DNA of 64,000 nt from Rhizobium acidisoli (GCF_002531755.2 NZ_CP034998.1:1302001-1366000); one strand, 5' to 3'; positions 9,087 to 19,047 are shown, counted from the stretch's first letter. Program-made: numbers and translations. The notes: generated by a model from the letters alone, not told the origin.

Positions 9087-11984
9087 TCAGAAGAAGCCAC
9101 GGCGCTGCCACCAACCGGCCTTCTTCGGCTTGCCGTCGTCGCTTTCGCCATTTTCGCTGCGGGTGGATTTCACCGTCGGCTCGGAGGAGGTGATGTTGGA
9201 TTCGCGGTTGGCGCGAACCGGCTTTGCCTCTTCCGGGGCCTCTTCCTGGGCGGGCGTTTCGAGATCGGCGGAGGCCTCGACCAACTCCGGCTCGGCTTTG
9301 GGGACAGGAGCTGCTTCTGCCACGAGCTCCTCCACAGGCGCTGCGGCGGCTTTGCGGCGGCCGCGGCCCCGGGCGGGCTTCACATCCTCGGCGACAACAG
9401 CCGCACCCTCGACAGCGGCGGCTGCGGCCTGACTTTCGCCAGCCTGCTCGGCAACCGCTTCGACCGTTTCGGCTTCTCCAGCAGCGCCGCCGTTCGAAAC
9501 GTCGTCGGCTTCGCCTTCTTCGCCGCCTTCGTCACCGCCATTGTCTTCACCGGCTTCGCCGGCCGTCAGTTCGGAACCATCTTCGGCGCGGTTGCGGCGG
9601 CCGCCACGCTTGCCGCGACGGCGGCGCTTGCGGCGCTGCGATTCCTCGCTTTCAGCCAGCGTCTCGGTCGCGCCTTCGGTGGTTTCATCACCTTCGCCAC
9701 CCTCGTCGTCGCTGTCTTCATCCTCGTCGCCGGCTTCGCCTGCTGCCGATGCCGGCTGCTCGGCATTGCCGTTGCGGCCGCGCCGGCGCCGACGGCGCTT
9801 GCGCTTCCTGTTGCCGTCACCTTCGCCTTCCGAGCGTGCCGCGACGGGTCGCTCGGTGGCTGCCGGCTTTTCCTCGAGTTCCTCGTCTTCGTCCTCATCC
9901 ATTTCGATGACGATATCGTCGTCGTCATCCTCAGGAATGGCTGCGAAGTTGAAGAGCGTCTCGATCTTGACCGGGTTCTCCACGGCCTCGCCGCGATCGA
10001 TGGCGAAATGCTGCGCACCGACCGAACCGTCCGCATCGATGACGATAGCGACGCCGAAACGGTTTTCGTAATCGATGATCGTCTGGCGCTTGTGGTTGAG
10101 CAGGTAGAGCGCAATGTCAGGCGTGGTGCGAACGCTGATGTTGTGCGTGGTGTTCTTGAGCAGATATTCCTCGATGCCGCGCAGGACATGCAGCGCGACC
10201 GAGGACTGCGAACGCACATGGCCGCTGCCGCCGCAATGCGAGCAGACCTGCGTGGTCGATTCGAGAACCGAGGCGCGGATGCGCTGGCGCGACATTTCCA
10301 GCAGGCCGAAATGCGAGATCCGGCCGACCTGGATGCGGGCGCGGTCGTTCTTCAGGCATTCCTTCAGCTTCTTCTCGACGGCGCGGTTGTTGCGCTTCTC
10401 TTCCATGTCGATGAAGTCGATGACGATCAGACCGGCAAGGTCGCGCAGGCGAAGCTGGCGGGCGATTTCCTCAGCGGCTTCCAGGTTGGTCTGCAGCGCG
10501 GTGTCCTCGATCGAGTGTTCGCGCGTCGAGCGGCCGGAGTTGACGTCGATCGAAACCAGCGCTTCCGTCTGGTTCATGATCAGGTAGCCGCCGGAACGCA
10601 GCGTCACCTGCGGCTGCAGCATGCGGTCGAGCTGGGCTTCGATGCCGGAGCGCGAAAAGATCGGGTGGATGTCGCGATAGGGCTGAACCACCTTGGCATG
10701 GCTCGGCATCAGCATCTTCATGAAGTCTTTCGCTTCACGATAGCCTTCCTCGCCTGCAACGATGATCTCGCCGATATCCTTGTTGTAGAGGTCGCGGATC
10801 GAGCGCTTGATCAGCGAGCCTTCCTCATAAACGAGGCAGGGAGCGGTGGACGCCAGCGTCAGCGTGCGCACGTTCTCCCAGAGGCGCATCAGATATTCGA
10901 AGTCGCGCTTGACCTCGACCTTGGTGCGGTTGGCGCCGGCGGTGCGCAGGATGACGCCCATGCCCTGCGGCACTTCGAGCATGCGCGCGATTTCCTTCAG
11001 GCGCTTGCGGTCGGCAGGGTTGGTGATCTTGCGGGAAATGCCGCCGCCGCGCGCCGTGTTCGGCATCAGCACGGAATAGCGGCCGGCAAGCGACAGATAG
11101 GTGGTCAGCGCTGCACCCTTGTTGCCGCGCTCTTCCTTGGCGACCTGCACCAGCAGGATCTGGCGGCGCTTGATGACTTCCTGGATGCGGTACTGCTTGC
11201 GCGGCTTGCGCTGCACGCGGTCCGGTACCTCTTCCATCGCGTCTTCGGCGCCGACGGATTCGATGACTTCCTCTTCGCCGTGATCGTCATCGTCGTCGTC
11301 GTCATCGTGGCGACGCTTGCTGGTGTCGACGTCTTCGGAGATCGAGTCGGTTTCGACCATGGCGGCCATCGTGCCGCCGGTCGAGCCGTCATCCTCGTTG
11401 TCGACGCTCGAAGCGCCTTCGGCTTCGACGTCTGTCGGAACGGCGTCCTCGGTCGCGGTCGTCTCGGCAACCGGCTCGGCGGCTTTCTTGCGGCTGCGGC
11501 GCGGTCTGGCCTTCTTGGCCGGCGCTTCCTCGGCGGCCTCGGGCGATGCAACGGCCTCCGCCGCTGCCGGCTCTTCCGTTACATCTGCCGTTTCCGGCGC
11601 CTCGGCCGGCACGATGCCGACATCCGGCTGATCCTGCTTGGAAAGATCGACCATCGGCGCGGTTTCGACGTGCTCGACGTCTTCGTCGCGGCGATGCTCC
11701 TCGGCTTCGGCCCGAAGCAGTGCCTGACGGTCGGCAAGCGGTATCTGATAATAGTCGGGATGGATTTCGGCGAAGGCCAGGAAGCCGTGCCGGTTGCCGC
11801 CGTAATCGACGAAGGCGGCCTGCAGCGAGGGCTCGACCCTCGTTACCTTTGCCAGATAGATGTTGCCGCGGATCTGCTTCTTGTGCTGGGACTCGAAGTC
11901 AAATTCTTCTATGCGGTTCCCGCGAACGACAACGACGCGCGTCTCTTCCTCGTGAGACGCATCGATAAGCATTTTGTCTGCCAT
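9087..11984 (-). CDS. rne: Ribonuclease E
   Basis: Endoribonuclease of 965 aa that starts mRNA decay and processes rRNA and tRNA, and scaffolds the degradosome at the membrane. The S1 domain (residues 37-80 and about 265-310) is split by an acidic, Ala/Glu-rich insert (about 95-260) containing a run of eight Asp. The catalytic core follows, with the metal-binding aspartates at D480 (SIDVNSGR) and D523 (VIDF), and the zinc-link CSHCG at 581-585. The C-terminal half is disordered, with Arg-rich blocks (KRKRRRRRRGR, RRKRRRRGKRGG) that probably bind RNA, and the protein ends in GWWQRRGFF. The start has GAGGAG upstream. The long upstream region may be an autoregulatory 5' leader, as for other RNase E genes. 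Confidence 0.96.
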   Translation of the reverse strand: MADKMLIDASHEEETRVVVVRGNRIEEFDFESQHKKQIRGNIYLAKVTRVEPSLQAAFVDYGGNRHGFLAFAEIHPDYYQIPLADRQALLRAEAEEHRRDEDVEHVETAPMVDLSKQDQPDVGIVPAEAPETADVTEEPAAAEAVASPEAAEEAPAKKARPRRSRKKAAEPVAETTATEDAVPTDVEAEGASSVDNEDDGSTGGTMAAMVETDSISEDVDTSKRRHDDDDDDDDHGEEEVIESVGAEDAMEEVPDRVQRKPRKQYRIQEVIKRRQILLVQVAKEERGNKGAALTTYLSLAGRYSVLMPNTARGGGISRKITNPADRKRLKEIARMLEVPQGMGVILRTAGANRTKVEVKRDFEYLMRLWENVRTLTLASTAPCLVYEEGSLIKRSIRDLYNKDIGEIIVAGEEGYREAKDFMKMLMPSHAKVVQPYRDIHPIFSRSGIEAQLDRMLQPQVTLRSGGYLIMNQTEALVSIDVNSGRSTREHSIEDTALQTNLEAAEEIARQLRLRDLAGLIVIDFIDMEEKRNNRAVEKKLKECLKNDRARIQVGRISHFGLLEMSRQRIRASVLESTTQVCSHCGGSGHVRSQSSVALHVLRGIEEYLLKNTTHNISVRTTPDIALYLLNHKRQTIIDYENRFGVAIVIDADGSVGAQHFAIDRGEAVENPVKIETLFNFAAIPEDDDDDIVIEMDEDEDEELEEKPAATERPVAARSEGEGDGNRKRKRRRRRRGRNGNAEQPASAAGEAGDEDEDSDDEGGEGDETTEGATETLAESEESQRRKRRRRGKRGGRRNRAEDGSELTAGEAGEDNGGDEGGEEGEADDVSNGGAAGEAETVEAVAEQAGESQAAAAAVEGAAVVAEDVKPARGRGRRKAAAAPVEELVAEAAPVPKAEPELVEASADLETPAQEEAPEEAKPVRANRESNITSSEPTVKSTRSENGESDDGKPKKAGWWQRRGFF

Positions 11985-12585
11985 GTAAGCTGTGCTCCTC
12001 GGCGTGGCCGCGAGAGCGCATTCCCGACTGCTGTTGAAACAGAAAGAATGCGGTCCACTGTAGCCGCGCCGGATAATGAAAGTCGCGCCTGATGCGAGGG
12101 GGAGGGCAGCAGCCAGACCGCAGCCGGAACCATTTCGGTCCGGGGCCTGTACACTTCAGATAAAACCTGCTGCGAAACCATCAACAACCAAGCGTGATCG
12201 ACAAATACGAAGACCCGTTCGGGTCCGATGAGTTTGCTCCCTGAGAGCGTGGTGGCTGATCCACCAATGAATTCCGACAATAAGCCGGAAAATCAGGATC
12301 CAGTTCTAGGGATGAAGCGCATGAGACGGCGGACGATGACCGGTGGTGGCGCCAGGTCCTGATCTGGCTGGCAGCCTTTGCGGCGACTCTATCCCGTCAA
12401 CACTTTACCCTAAAATTCGTTGTATGTTTTCTGTGTCACAATAGCAAGGGAAAAGCCAAATGTGCCATAATATTGATGGATTTCGTAACGCATAGAAACT
12501 GGGGATAAAGTGATTGCGATTCGGTAGGCCGCAAAGGGTGTTTCGTCCAGGCGACGTTCGACGCGGCCGGGTCGGCTCCATCACA
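11985..12585. other. Divergent intergenic region between rne and amiC
   Basis: About 600 nt without a supported gene. It holds the rne leader with GAGGAG before its ATG, and the amiC promoter side. Two compact exact hairpins are visible: GACCCG-TT-CGGGTC at 12212-12225 and TGGTGG-CTGAT-CCACCA at 12250-12266. The stretch 12400-12500 is AT-rich compared with its surroundings and is the likeliest place for the amiC promoter, but I cannot fix -35/-10 boxes. If rne transcription starts beyond 12266, both hairpins would lie in its 5' untranslated leader. Confidence 0.5.
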
Positions 12586-13881
12586 ATGCAGATAGGGTGT
12601 GGCGGTTTATTGTTTAAGAGGGCTCGGATCGCGGCGAAATCCGCAGGGCGGCGATCGACATTCGCTAGGCGGATTCTGACGGCGCTTTTGGCCGTCGGTC
12701 TGCTGCCGGCCGTTGCCGGTTCCGTCGCCGCTGGGGATCCGCTGCTTGCCTATGGCGCACGCATCGTCGGCGACGATGCGAGGACCCGCATCGTCATCGA
12801 TTTCGATCGCGAACCGCGCTTCTCGGTGCACTATATCGCCAATCCGGAACGGATCGTTATCGACCTGCCGGCGACCGCCTTCGGTTTTCCGGCCAAGGAT
12901 CTCGCCGCCCGCGGCCTGTTCAAGGATATCCGCTACGGCAAGATGGACGAGGAAAGCGCCCGCATCGTCCTGACGACGGCAGGGCCGGTGAAGCTGGCGC
13001 TCGCCAAGGTGCAGGCCGACGAGGCCGGCAAGGGGCATCGCCTCGTGCTCGATGCCGAGATGATTGACAAGCAGGCCTTTTCCGAACTGGTGAAAACGCA
13101 ATCCTGGAGCGATCGAGCCTCGAACGATCAGGCCGAAGCGGCCCAGACGACGAGCGCCATTCCGGCGCCTGAGAAAGCCGCCCCCGGCGATTTCGTCATC
13201 GCCGTCGACGCCGGCCATGGCGGCATCGATACCGGCGCGATCGGGGTCGACACCAAGACCGAGGAAAAGCAGGTGACGCTTGCCTTCGCCAAGGCCCTGA
13301 CCGAGCGGCTGAACAAGGAGCCGGGCATCAAGGCTTTCCTGACGCGCGAAGATGACGAGTTCCTGTCGCTGTCGCAGCGTGTGCTCATCGCCCGCCAGAA
13401 CCATGCCGGCCTGTTCATATCGCTGCATGCCGACACGCTGAAGCAGAAGGATATTCGCGGCGCCACCGTCTACACCATCTCCGACAAGGCATCCGACAAG
13501 CTCGCCGCCGACCTTGCCGAACGCGAAAACCTCTCCGACCAGATTGCCGGCAAGGAGACGGTCGCCGAACCGCCCGAGGTCGCCGATATCCTGCTCGATC
13601 TGACCCGGCGCGAGACCCAGGCCTTCTCGATCTCGCTCGCCGAGAGCGTGCTGAATTCTTTCAAGGACCAGGTCGGCACCATCAACAATCCGCACCGCCA
13701 CGCCGGTTTCCGCGTGCTGCAGGCCCCCGACGTGCCGTCGATCCTCCTCGAGCTCGGCTTCCTCTCGAATGCCGACGACGAGAAACTGCTGCTCGACGAG
13801 ACCTGGCGCGGCAAGATCGTCGGTCTTTTGACCGACGCAGTGAAGCGCTACCGCGCCGCCGTCATCGCCAATGGCGGCTGA
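12586..13881 (+). CDS. amiC: N-acetylmuramoyl-L-alanine amidase (AmiC type)
   Basis: Periplasmic zinc amidase that cuts the amide between muramic acid and L-alanine in peptidoglycan, used in daughter-cell separation. From the ATG at 12586 it is 431 aa: a signal sequence (Arg-rich start, hydrophobic about 30-48), an AMIN domain (about 54-165) that targets the septum, a linker, and an Amidase_3 domain (about 200-425). Zinc ligands are H211 (DAGHGG), E227 (EEK) and H281 (SLHAD), and E389 (LELGFLSN) is the catalytic Glu. A TTG at 12514 in the same frame has a better ribosome site (GGGGA) and would add 24 residues, so the start is uncertain. It precedes mrcA, another wall gene. Confidence 0.93.
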   Translation: MQIGCGGLLFKRARIAAKSAGRRSTFARRILTALLAVGLLPAVAGSVAAGDPLLAYGARIVGDDARTRIVIDFDREPRFSVHYIANPERIVIDLPATAFGFPAKDLAARGLFKDIRYGKMDEESARIVLTTAGPVKLALAKVQADEAGKGHRLVLDAEMIDKQAFSELVKTQSWSDRASNDQAEAAQTTSAIPAPEKAAPGDFVIAVDAGHGGIDTGAIGVDTKTEEKQVTLAFAKALTERLNKEPGIKAFLTREDDEFLSLSQRVLIARQNHAGLFISLHADTLKQKDIRGATVYTISDKASDKLAADLAERENLSDQIAGKETVAEPPEVADILLDLTRRETQAFSISLAESVLNSFKDQVGTINNPHRHAGFRVLQAPDVPSILLELGFLSNADDEKLLLDETWRGKIVGLLTDAVKRYRAAVIANGG

Positions 13882-14246
13882 TACCTGCCGACCCCATAAA
13901 TCCATAGGGGTTGCGGGTCGGTGGAATCCATGAAAACAAAGACTTAATATCCATCGCATGACTCAAATTCTGAGCGGGATGGCTTGGATCGGCGGCGGGG
14001 ACGGGCGTTGCTTGGATGTGACAGTCCTAATGAAACGCGCTTGCGGCGGTGAATGCGGCGGGCAGAGCCCTATTTTCCTCACAATCGCGCCGTTACTCCG
14101 GCTTATGTTTCCTAAGCTTGTGGCGCGGAATCGGCTTGTGGCGGTAGCGCTCATGGAGTAAGCCGCGCAACGTGCAAATTGCCTTGATCCGTGCAATCGT
14201 TGCGTTCTGCGCCGATTGAAGATCGAAGAGACCGGTAGCTGAAAAT
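13882..14246. other. Intergenic region amiC-mrcA
   Basis: 365 nt with no convincing gene on either strand; the short open frames here lack ribosome sites or recognisable content. It presumably carries the mrcA promoter. I see no strong terminator hairpin after amiC. Confidence 0.5.
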
Positions 14247-16706
14247 ATGGTTAGACTTTTTGGATATTTCTTCGGAATGGCCTGCGTCCTGTTTCTGGTC
14301 GCGGCGGCGGGTGTTGCCATCTATCTCGCCAACGTTGCGAAGGATCTCCCTGATTATGCTGTTCTGAACAGCTATGCGCCGCCGGTGACCACCCGTGTCC
14401 ACGCCGGCAACGGCGCGCTGATGGCCGAATACGCCAAGGAAAAGCGTCTCTTCCTGCCGATCCAAGCCATCCCCGACCGCGTTAAGGCGGCATTCCTGTC
14501 GGCCGAAGACAAGAATTTCTACAACCACCCGGGCGTCGATCTCACCGGTCTCGGCCGTGCCATCCTCGTCAACCTGCAGAATTTCGGTTCCGGCCGCCGC
14601 CCCGTCGGCGCGTCCACCATCACCCAGCAGGTCGCCAAGAACTTCCTTTTGAGCTCCGACCAGACGATCGACCGCAAGATCAAGGAAGCGATCCTGTCCT
14701 TCCGCATCGAGCAGGCCTACAGCAAGGACAAGATCCTTGAGCTCTACCTGAACGAGATTTTCTTCGGCCTGAATTCCTACGGCATCGCCGGCGCCGCGCT
14801 CACCTATTTCAACAAATCCGTCACCGAGCTGACCGTTGCCGAAGCCGCCTATCTGGCGTCCTTGCCGAAAGGCCCGGCCAATTATCATCCTTTCCGCCAT
14901 CCGGAAGCTGCGCTCGAGCGCCGCAACTGGGTGATCGACCGCATGGTCGAGAACGGCTATGTCAGCCAGAGTGACGGCGAAGAAGCCAAGAAGCAGCCGC
15001 TCGGCGTCACTGCCCGCACGACCGGCCCTTCGCTTTTTGCTTCGGACTATTTCGCCGAAGCGGTGCGCCGCCAGCTGATCGACCAATATGGCGAGAAGGT
15101 CCTCTATGAGGGCGGCCTTTCGGTGCGCACCTCGCTCGATCCGCAGCTGCAGCTTGCTGCCCGCAAGGCGCTGCAGGATGGTCTCATCACCTATGACGAG
15201 CGCCGCGGTTTCCACGGCCCGATCAAGCAGATCGACGCAAGCGGTGACTGGGGCAAGGCGCTTGCCGATATTCCGGCACTTGCCGACGTGCCGGAATGGC
15301 GGCTTGCCGTCGTGCTCGCCGTCTCCGACAGCACCGTCGATATCGGCCTGCAGCCGGCCAAGGATGGAAGCGGCAAGGTTTCGCCCGACCGTCAACGCGG
15401 CACCATCGACGCCAAGAACATGCAATGGGCCTTCCGTTCGGCCGATGCCGCCCGCAAGAGCACGAAATCGCCGGTCGGCGCCGTCGCCCCCGGTGATGTC
15501 GTCTATGTCGCAAAGCTCGGCGGCGACGCTTCGACCTCCTATCGCCTGCAGCAGCCGCCGAAGGTGCAGGGCGGCCTGGTCGCCATGGATCCGAAGACCG
15601 GCCGCGTGCTCGCCATGGTCGGCGGCTTCTCCTATGCCCAGTCCGAATTCAACCGCGCCACCCAGGCGATGCGCCAGCCGGGCTCCTCGTTCAAGCCTTT
15701 CGTCTATGCGGCGGCGATGGACAATGGCTATACGCCGGCGTCCGTCATCATGGACGCGCCGATCGAGATCGTCTCGGGCGGCCAGGTCTGGAGGCCGGAA
15801 AACTACGGCGGCGAATCTGGCGGCCCGTCGACACTGCGTTCGGGCATCGAGCATTCGCGCAACCTGATGACGGTGCGCCTGGCCAACGATCTCGGCATGA
15901 ACATCGTCGCCGAATATGCCGAGCGCTTCGGCATCTACGATCACATGCTGCCGGTTCTCTCCATGTCGCTCGGCGCCGGCGACACGACGGTGCTGCGTAT
16001 GGTCTCGGCCTATTCGGTCATCGCCAATGGCGGCAAGCAGATCAAGCCGACATTGATCGACCGAATCCAGGACCGTTACGGCAAGACGATCTTCAAGCAT
16101 GAGGAGCGTCTGTGCGAGGGCTGCAATGCCGGCGACTGGCAGAATCAGGAAGAGCCGAATGTCGTCGACAACCGCGAAACCGTTCTCGACCCGATGACCG
16201 CCTATCAGATCACCTCGATGATGCAGGGCGTCATTCAGCGCGGCACCGCCGCCGGCAAGATCGATCTCGGCGGCCGCGACGTGGCCGGCAAGACCGGCAC
16301 CACCAACGACGAGAAGGATGCCTGGTTCGTCGGCTTCACGCCGGATCTGGTCGCCGGCCTCTATATGGGCTTCGATACGCCGGGCCCGCTCGGCCGCGGC
16401 GGCACGGGCGGCGGTCTCTCCGCCCCGATCTTCAACGAATTCATGCAGGCCGCCGTCAAGGACACGCCGGAATCGAAGTTCGTCATTCCGCCGGGCATGA
16501 ACCTGATTTCAATCGACCGCAAGACCGGCATGGCCGCCGTCGACGGCGATCCGAACACCATCATCGAGGCCTTCAAACCAGGCACCGGCCCGGCCGACAG
16601 CTTCAACGTCATCGGCATGGACAGCACCATGGCGCCGGAAGAGATCCTGAAGACCTCGCCGCAGGCAAACCAGGCCGTCCAGACCGGCACACCCGGCCTG
16701 TTCTGA
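14247..16706 (+). CDS. mrcA: Penicillin-binding protein 1A (bifunctional)
   Basis: Class A PBP of 819 aa that polymerises glycan strands and cross-links them in the periplasm. One N-terminal transmembrane segment (residues 5-27) is followed by the glycosyltransferase domain, with EDKNFYNHPG holding the catalytic Glu and the QQVAKNFLL motif. The transpeptidase domain has all three penicilloyl-serine motifs: S480-S-F-K483, S537-R-N539 and K682-T-G. An OB-like insertion lies between the two domains, as in proteobacterial PBP1a. It follows amiC and precedes prfB, an order I recall as common in alphaproteobacteria. Confidence 0.96.
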   Translation: MVRLFGYFFGMACVLFLVAAAGVAIYLANVAKDLPDYAVLNSYAPPVTTRVHAGNGALMAEYAKEKRLFLPIQAIPDRVKAAFLSAEDKNFYNHPGVDLTGLGRAILVNLQNFGSGRRPVGASTITQQVAKNFLLSSDQTIDRKIKEAILSFRIEQAYSKDKILELYLNEIFFGLNSYGIAGAALTYFNKSVTELTVAEAAYLASLPKGPANYHPFRHPEAALERRNWVIDRMVENGYVSQSDGEEAKKQPLGVTARTTGPSLFASDYFAEAVRRQLIDQYGEKVLYEGGLSVRTSLDPQLQLAARKALQDGLITYDERRGFHGPIKQIDASGDWGKALADIPALADVPEWRLAVVLAVSDSTVDIGLQPAKDGSGKVSPDRQRGTIDAKNMQWAFRSADAARKSTKSPVGAVAPGDVVYVAKLGGDASTSYRLQQPPKVQGGLVAMDPKTGRVLAMVGGFSYAQSEFNRATQAMRQPGSSFKPFVYAAAMDNGYTPASVIMDAPIEIVSGGQVWRPENYGGESGGPSTLRSGIEHSRNLMTVRLANDLGMNIVAEYAERFGIYDHMLPVLSMSLGAGDTTVLRMVSAYSVIANGGKQIKPTLIDRIQDRYGKTIFKHEERLCEGCNAGDWQNQEEPNVVDNRETVLDPMTAYQITSMMQGVIQRGTAAGKIDLGGRDVAGKTGTTNDEKDAWFVGFTPDLVAGLYMGFDTPGPLGRGGTGGGLSAPIFNEFMQAAVKDTPESKFVIPPGMNLISIDRKTGMAAVDGDPNTIIEAFKPGTGPADSFNVIGMDSTMAPEEILKTSPQANQAVQTGTPGLF

Positions 16707-16723
16707 CAATCGCCGAATTTTGA

Positions 16724-16759
16724 ACGCCCGCCGCGGCTCTTTACATCCGCGGCGGGCGT
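16724..16759 (+). other. Hairpin between mrcA and prfB
   Basis: Exact 13-bp inverted repeat ACGCCCGCCGCGG / CCGCGGCGGGCGT with a 10-nt loop, 17 nt after the mrcA stop. No T-run follows, so it is a weak intrinsic terminator at best and may instead stabilise the mrcA mRNA end. Confidence 0.6.
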
Positions 16760-16806
16760 CTCTATGTCCACCAGCACCAGAAGAACCGAGACAGAGAAGC
16801 AGGAAA

Positions 16807-17938
16807 ATGCGAGCGGAAATCGAAAACGTGGTCGATGAAACCAAGCAGGCTATCACCCTGCTGAGGAGGCATCTTTGACTGGGACCAGGCGATAAGACGG
16901 CTGGACTGGTTGAACAACAAGGCAGAGGATCCGAACCTCTGGAACGATGCGCAGGAAGCCCAGAAGCTGATGCGCGAGCGCCAGCAGCTCGATGACGGCA
17001 TCAGCGGCGTCAAGCAGCTGGAACAGCAGCTGAACGACAATATCGAGCTGATCGAGCTCGGCGAGGAAGAGGGCGACGAAGGCGTCGTCAAGGAAGCCGA
17101 GGATACGCTGAAGGCCTTGAAGGCCGAGGCTGCGCGCCGGCAGGTGGAAGCCATGCTCTCCGGCGAGGCCGACGGCAACGACACCTATCTCGAAGTACAT
17201 TCCGGCGCCGGCGGCACCGAAAGCCAGGACTGGGCGAACATGCTGCTGCGCATGTACACCCGCTGGGCCGAACGCCAGCGTTTCAAGGTCGAGCTTCTCG
17301 AAGTCCATGACGGCGAAGAGGCGGGCATCAAATCCGCGACCCTGCTCGTCAAGGGACACAATGCCTATGGCTGGCTGAAGACGGAATCGGGCGTGCACCG
17401 GCTGGTGCGCATCTCGCCTTACGACAGCAACGCGCGTCGCCACACCTCCTTCTCGTCGATCTGGGTCTATCCCGTGGTCGACGACTCGATCCAGATCGAG
17501 ATCAATGAAGGTGACTGCCGCATCGACACCTATCGTTCGTCGGGCGCCGGCGGCCAGCACGTCAACACCACCGACTCGGCCGTGCGCATCACGCATATGC
17601 CGACCGGCATCGTCGTGCAGTGCCAGCAGGAGCGTTCGCAGCACAAGAACCGCGCGAAGGCCTGGGACATGCTGCGCGCCCGCATGTACGAAGCCGAGCT
17701 GAAGAAGCGTGAGGACGCCGCCAACGCCGAAGCCGCCTCCAAGACGGATATCGGCTGGGGCCACCAGATCCGCTCCTACGTGCTGCAGCCCTACCAGCTG
17801 GTCAAGGACCTGCGCACCGGCGTCGCCAGCACCGCGCCTGATGATGTGCTCGACGGCGAACTCAACGAGTTCATGGAAGCGGCCCTTGCCCACCGCATCA
17901 GCGGCGCCGCCGACGCAGTCGTCGACGACGTGGATTGA
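16807..17938 (+). CDS. prfB: Peptide chain release factor 2, programmed +1 frameshift
   Basis: RF2 releases peptides at UGA and UAA. Translation starts at the ATG at 16807, runs 23 codons to CTT (16873-16875) and meets an in-frame TGA (16876-16878). Skipping T16876 continues with GAC into the long frame ending at 17938, giving 376 aa. The shift site CTTTGAC lies three bases after AGGAGG (16864-16869), the same layout as the E. coli autoregulatory frameshift. Low RF2 makes the ribosome pause at UGA and shift. GGQ is at residues 248-250. The stop-recognition tripeptide is S203-P-Y205 where E. coli has SPF. Confidence 0.97.
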
Positions 17939-17963
17939 TAGACAAAACCAGGATTGAGATTGG

Positions 17964-17988
17964 AAAGCCCCGGAGACGGGGCTTTTTT
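17964..17988 (+). terminator. Intrinsic terminator of prfB
   Basis: Nine-base exact stem AAAGCCCCG / CGGGGCTTT with a GAGA loop, continuing into TTTTTT, 25 bases after the prfB stop. It sits at the junction with a convergent gene. Confidence 0.93.
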
Positions 17989-17993
17989 GATGC

Positions 17994-19013
17994 TCAGGCG
18001 ATCGCTTTGACCGCGCTGTCCTGGAACAGCCTTGCCGACAGATCGGCAATCTCGTCATGAACAGCTGCGCGCGCAATGCCGGGGGGGTCGGTAAAGAGCT
18101 CTGCCGCAAAGGCCAGACCGAGTGCGGTGCCCTCCGGCACGAAGACGTAATGCCCAAGCCCGCCGCCGAAGATTTTAAGAGTGCTGTGTCTCAGCCGCGC
18201 ATGCAGCCATGCCGAACATTCCTCGGCCGGTGCCGCCCTGTCGGCATCGCCGACGAGAATAAGAGCGGGCGCGTCGACGGCTTTCAGGCTTTCCTCGCTG
18301 AAACCGAGAACGGATCGGCCCGGCGCGCAGAGGAGGGCAGCCTTGATTCTGTCGTCCCGGTAGCACTTCGATATCCGCGACCATGAATCGCGAAACACAT
18401 CGCTGGTGCGAAGCAAGGCCGGGATATGATCGGCAAGGTCGGGAAACTCCCTTGGTCCGCGCATGCCACCCGGCTTCATCCTGGATGGCTCGAACTGCGA
18501 AAACTGGGCGACAGCGCCGAGAAGCAGCGTGACGCTATAGGCTCCGGCCGAAAATCCGGCGGCGAACACGCGGCTCGTATCGATATGACTGGAGAGATCG
18601 CCGAGCCAGTCATCGCGGTGGTCGAGCACGAAGCTCAGATCCGGCGCCCGCTCCCAAAGGCAGGCAAAACCTTCGGCGCGATAGGGCTCATTGCCGGTAT
18701 TGCCGTGGTGGTTGACGCCGAGCGCTGCAAATCCGCGATCGGCGAGCCGTCGCGCCAGCCACTCCAGTCCGGCCGCGGATCCGCCGGTGCCATGCGACAA
18801 CAGGACGAGGGGATAGGGCCGGGCATCCGGCCGGATGGGTGCGTCGCGGGCGACGGCCGCCTTCTTGAACCAGCTTCTTTCCGCTGTATCGCTTTCCCGC
18901 GCGTCCTCGGCGGCGGGATACCACAGCGACCAGCTGATCGGCCTGGGGCCGTTTGCGTCCCAGTTCAACCTGTTCTTGTCGTAAAGGACACCGTCGCGGT
19001 AGCCGAGTTTCAT
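17994..19013 (-). CDS. Alpha/beta hydrolase of the PAF-acetylhydrolase/dienelactone hydrolase type
   Basis: A 339-aa predicted hydrolase. The oxyanion loop SHGTGGS is at 73-79, the nucleophile elbow G153-F-S155-A-G, a late Asp lies in LVGDADRAAP and a His in GLGHYVF, giving a complete Ser-Asp-His set. There is no signal peptide, so it is probably cytoplasmic. The substrate is unknown. The start chosen is the ATG at 19013; a GTG at 19022 is in frame but too close to the upstream AAGG. It converges on prfB and lies 34 bases after an exported-protein gene and nadK, all minus strand, suggesting one transcript. Confidence 0.8.
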   Translation of the reverse strand: MKLGYRDGVLYDKNRLNWDANGPRPISWSLWYPAAEDARESDTAERSWFKKAAVARDAPIRPDARPYPLVLLSHGTGGSAAGLEWLARRLADRGFAALGVNHHGNTGNEPYRAEGFACLWERAPDLSFVLDHRDDWLGDLSSHIDTSRVFAAGFSAGAYSVTLLLGAVAQFSQFEPSRMKPGGMRGPREFPDLADHIPALLRTSDVFRDSWSRISKCYRDDRIKAALLCAPGRSVLGFSEESLKAVDAPALILVGDADRAAPAEECSAWLHARLRHSTLKIFGGGLGHYVFVPEGTALGLAFAAELFTDPPGIARAAVHDEIADLSARLFQDSAVKAIA

Positions 19014-19047
19014 CTCTTCCACGCCTTCCCGAACGATTCCCAGTGGT

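Noticed and set aside
9226..9800. Repetitive GAG/GCC-rich tracts that might suggest a tandem repeat array
   Set aside because: They are codons of the disordered Glu/Arg/Ala-rich C-terminal half of RNase E, without regular spacing or spacers, so neither CRISPR nor a DNA repeat.
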